This document shows positions 61,501 through 64,000 of a DNA stretch of 64,000 bases, piece after piece. Numbering within the stretch: position 1 is the first letter of the stretch; each line of letters opens with the position of its first letter. This DNA comes from Bugulina stolonifera. Taxonomy: Eukaryota > Bryozoa > Gymnolaemata > Cheilostomatida > Bugulidae. The position numbers and the translations under genes are program-made. Location: assembly GCA_935421135.1 (NCBI GenBank), contig OW285197.1:11971223-12035222 (forward strand), read 5' to 3'. The notes under the pieces are model-generated. The model worked only from the letters and a program-made list of their open reading frames with translations, did not search any database and was not told the DNA's origin.

Positions 61501-63058
61501 GAATCTCCAGCTACAGACAATGATGCAGGCAACCTATCAGCATATTATTGAGAATATCGAAACTGTATTTTAGGAAAATACAAAAATGTTAAAGATTAGT
61601 GACGTTATAGGCTACAAACTTGTTCTACATGGAATGTAGTATCATATATCGAGGTGTATTCAATACATTATAAATGCTAAAGAAGGAACCCGGTCAGTCT
61701 TTAGTGACCGTCCAAATACTATAGAAAAGCTAAGGAAACTCAAGAGATTGTTGGATGTACATGTTAGTAGTCCTAACTACATTCTGGAACAAAATCAAGG
61801 TTAAAGGATTAGTATTCTTACATTTGTTTGATGTAGTAGAGTAGAACTGTTTTTGCTGTATAAACTACAGGTTTGTCTGGTTTGGTGACTTCCTCTGAGT
61901 CTACATTGGTCATCATATTTGAGTTTTGTCTCAGTTAGTGACCTACTGGATTTTAAGAGAAATATTTGGAGCCAGCACGGCTAGCTATTTGCAAAGCTAT
62001 TTTTGGCTTTCTAAGATGTAAAACTATCTACAATACTGCAAATAGTTGTACTAGTCAAAAGCAGTATTTAAAATATTTTAAACATTTGAAACCAAATTTG
62101 TTTTCATTTCTAAGAAATAGTGCATATACGGTAATGCTATCATCTCTTTGAACCAATGTGGTTTGGCTTTTATGGTTAGGTGTATCACTCCAATAGACAA
62201 TGGCAAAGGATGTTATTTTACACTCACTTCAACATGCAGGAGTATTTAGATGGTGGGTTACCAGTTTGTCAGAGCCCAGATTGTGGATGACTAGTTTGTC
62301 AGAGTCCAGGTTGTGGGTGACCAGTTTTTCAGAGTCCAGACTGTGGGTGACCAGTTTTTCAGAGTCCAGACTGTGGGTGACCAGTTTTTCAGAGTCCAGA
62401 TTGTGGGTGACCAGAGTGATGTCAATGAACCAGTAAATGGTAATAAAAAGTGTTCTGTTACACTTAAACCAACACGCTAATGATGGATTGCAGTAACTGC
62501 CTACTGTATTCTAAACAGACATGTTGTCTTTATAACAAGACAATACTCAATGCATGAACTTCACATAATGAAATATTAATGTAATTAGTTAGAAAGATTT
62601 TTTTTCCTTTGCTTCAGATTTAGTTCTAACAAAGGCCATGTCAGTAGTCTACTCTGCACTGAAGTGTAAGCAGCGTAATACTCCCTGAGCGTACGAGTAT
62701 ATATTTGACACATTTATATTTATGTCATCTTTACTTAATTATTAGTTTATTATCAAAATAACTTGCTATACTATTCATATAATGAGAGGCTGCTGTGGTA
62801 TTGTATAATAATATTCTGTGCAATATTCCAACCAACTATTATGTCATCAGCCAGTCTCTCCAGCCTGAATTCTAGCTGACCGCCAGTGTCCAGGATTCTC
62901 TGCCTGTCAATCTCTGAGCAGATGTGACCAACAATAACTCTAAGTAGCCCTCCTGGAGGATTACTAAACGCAAACCGTCGCACCAGTAACAGGAAGTTAA
63001 CAGAAGATCCAACCAGGTCGAGTAATGGAGTTAAGGCTACAAACAATTCAGTAGACAT
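58546..63058 (-). CDS. unrecognised multi-exon gene, helical body with Ser/Thr/Pro-rich tail
   Basis: Seven exons on the minus strand: 63058-62833, 61900-61822, 61533-61430, 60758-60586, 60103-59936, 59663-59442, 58878-58546, giving about 434 aa. The last four joins are clean; the first donor (GTTG|GTTGG) and the 61900 acceptor are weaker. The body (about 1-250) looks all-helical: ELFVALTPLLDLVGSSVNFL, ICSEIDRQRIL, VVYTAKTVLLYYIKQM, EDPRYKQIEELAMKDL, MDAVAKGYWNRAKQLLDGF. Then come KNILLAKRDIDLLPAWHRFS and a Ser/Thr/Pro/Tyr-rich tail with a PPQPPPY motif (possible WW-domain ligand) ending AEKYQYPDF. The ATG at 63058 follows TATAG/CATAG-like sequence, so earlier exons beyond it are possible. 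Intron 1 contains a 30-bp minisatellite. I cannot name the family. Confidence 0.65.
58979..59390. repeat. repeated AT-rich block in the last intron of the unrecognised gene
   Basis: GACGCATTTTTATATTTGAT, GACGCATTTCTATTTTTGAT and related AAATGCGTC words recur in both orientations between 58955 and 59310, together with TGTTGGTGTGAGCAAGTA / TGTTAGTGTGGGCTAGTA and GATGATGCTCAGATGAG / CGCTCATCCGAGCATCAT. They form imperfect inverted and direct repeats of a MITE-like character. Open frames here follow from the repeats. Confidence 0.6.
62252..62413. repeat. 30-bp minisatellite
   Basis: Five tandem units of GGGTGACCAGTTTTTCAGAG plus TCCAGATTGT, with the first two diverged, in the first intron of the minus-strand gene. 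The plus-strand frame reads it as repeated SESRLWVTSF, a consequence of the 30-bp (10-codon) period and not a protein repeat. Confidence 0.92.
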
Positions 63059-63399
63059 ACTATGCTTGCAAATCTGGAATTTTGATAACCTTGTAACCTC
63101 ACATAATATAGTGTGTAGGCCGACATATATACGAGATCCTAGTTGTCTCCCCTAAGAATTTGATAGCAGTAGTACAACTTGCTTCATCTTATTGTCCAGT
63201 TAAATTGTAATGGTTTCTGTGTTTTGGTGCGGTCGTCCTTGGACGACTATCGACCCAGAAATGAAGTGCCTATGAGTGGTAATAGGACTTCGCATTACAT
63301 GAAAGATCGAGCGGTCTCAGTAGCCCAAATACTACCAAAGACGACCCATCTGATCTCAAGTCCGACCTTCAGACTATACAATGAAAGAGAGTGATTCGA

Positions 63400-63652
63400 C
63401 CTAGTAGGCAGTTCGCAAAGCGAATGACCTGGCAAAAGGAAGTGAAAGTCTCTGTATCAAGTGTAGATGTGTCTTTATTGAAAGCCAAGTGAAGACTGAG
63501 ACAATGAACAGTAAAACAGTGCCCTTTATATAGTATAAGGACTTCCGGCCGACGTGACGTCGGGAAAAGACGACGTGTGGTCGTCTGGAAGTTGCGCAAC
63601 AAGATGGCCGCCGGAAGCTCGACGGCCGACCCAAAATAGGTCGGGTTCTACA
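63400..63652 (-). mobile_element. LTR-like block of a truncated or solo LTR retrotransposon
   Basis: Read on the minus strand, the block starts TGTAGAACCCGACC, is GC- and CpG-rich with a GACGTCACGTCGG palindrome, has a TATA box (TATATAAAG at 63532-63524), and about 45 bases later a poly(A) signal (AATAAA at 63479-63474). TG start, TATA and a close AATAAA in that order are the hallmark of a U3-R-U5 unit. I could not define the other end or a target duplication, and no gag or pol follows. It lies just upstream of the 58.5-63 kb gene and points towards it. Confidence 0.5.
63524..63532 (-). promoter_or_regulatory. TATA box within LTR-like block
   Basis: TATATAAAG on the minus strand, in CTATATAAAGGGCAC context. 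It faces the minus-strand gene whose first recognised exon begins at 63058. Confidence 0.5.
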
Positions 63653-64000
63653 AAAGTTGCTTAAAACGGTCCAATTCATGTACAGAATCAATATCAATGG
63701 ATTCTGAGAGGTCGGGCCTCTGTACATGGGTATAAAAGGCATTAAAAGACTTAGTAACAATCATGTAACTATATACAATAACATATAGTAAGGTACAAGC
63801 AGGTATATACATGTATGTGCACACAATAATGAGTGTCAGATGGAAGATACGACTTGGCGTACCATCACAAAATGCTGCTAAAATGCAGTGGGCTGTTTTT
63901 TATACAAGTACCTGTGGTTCAAAACATTTAATTCTAGAACAAACATGGATGCCATGAAACTTACCGCAGAGAATTCACACAATTTCCTGCAAAAAAGTTA
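63653..64000. other. window end, no gene recognised
   Basis: AT-rich sequence with a TACATGTATGTGCACAC patch. No splice-bounded coding segment was seen; earlier exons of the minus-strand gene could lie beyond the window. Confidence 0.35.

Noticed and set aside
62200..62436. Plus-strand frame with repeated SESRLWVTSF units
   Set aside because: The 30-bp minisatellite period is a multiple of three, so any frame repeats. It lies in an intron of the opposite-strand gene and has no splice support.
1..64000. tRNA, rRNA, CRISPR or bacterial-type operon features
   Set aside because: None seen on reading both strands; the intron-rich animal genes argue against a prokaryotic insert.

Overview
This is a eukaryotic window, most likely from an early-branching metazoan. 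A demosponge is my best guess, but that is an inference. The DNA is AT-rich. Genes are split into short exons by GT..AG introns, there are no operons, and the protein families are animal ones: an EVI5-type RabGAP, PAN plus fucolectin-type discoidin proteins, and a secreted peptide precursor. All exon joins below were derived by eye from splice sites, codon phase and family resemblance.

Layout. 1-3.6 kb: no gene seen. 3.64-11.23 kb: apparently one 7.6 kb hAT-like element, with an 8-bp target duplication, hAT-like ends, internal fold-back repeats and a three-copy tandem repeat. 14.6-34.5 kb (+): a complete 19-coding-exon EVI5-family gene (TBC RabGAP plus coiled coil, about 882 aa) with two candidate alternative first exons. 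Its 7.9 kb intron 10 holds a four-exon antisense gene for a putative NHL/beta-propeller protein (27.4-29.3 kb). 39.9-46.2 kb (+): a four-exon, 169-aa secreted precursor with a peptide framed by KR and RR sites. Its third intron carries decayed retrotransposon pieces on the minus strand. 48.1-57.9 kb (-): a tandem family of three intact PAN plus fucolectin-domain secreted proteins with identical exon layout, plus an orphan, frameshifted exon 1. 53.3-53.6 kb (-): two exons whose C-terminus resembles that of the next gene. 58.5-63.06 kb (-): an unrecognised seven-exon gene of about 434 aa. 63.4-63.65 kb (-): an LTR-like promoter/poly(A) block.

Possible shared themes. The lectin-like proteins look like secreted recognition proteins expanding by segmental duplication, with promoters and 3' regions copied along with them. 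EVI5-type proteins act in Rab-dependent trafficking. The KR..RR precursor could be a regulated secreted peptide. Nothing in the sequence ties these functions together. Two short motifs, GGAGTTGTC and TAGGCCTA, recur far more often than expected and remain unexplained.
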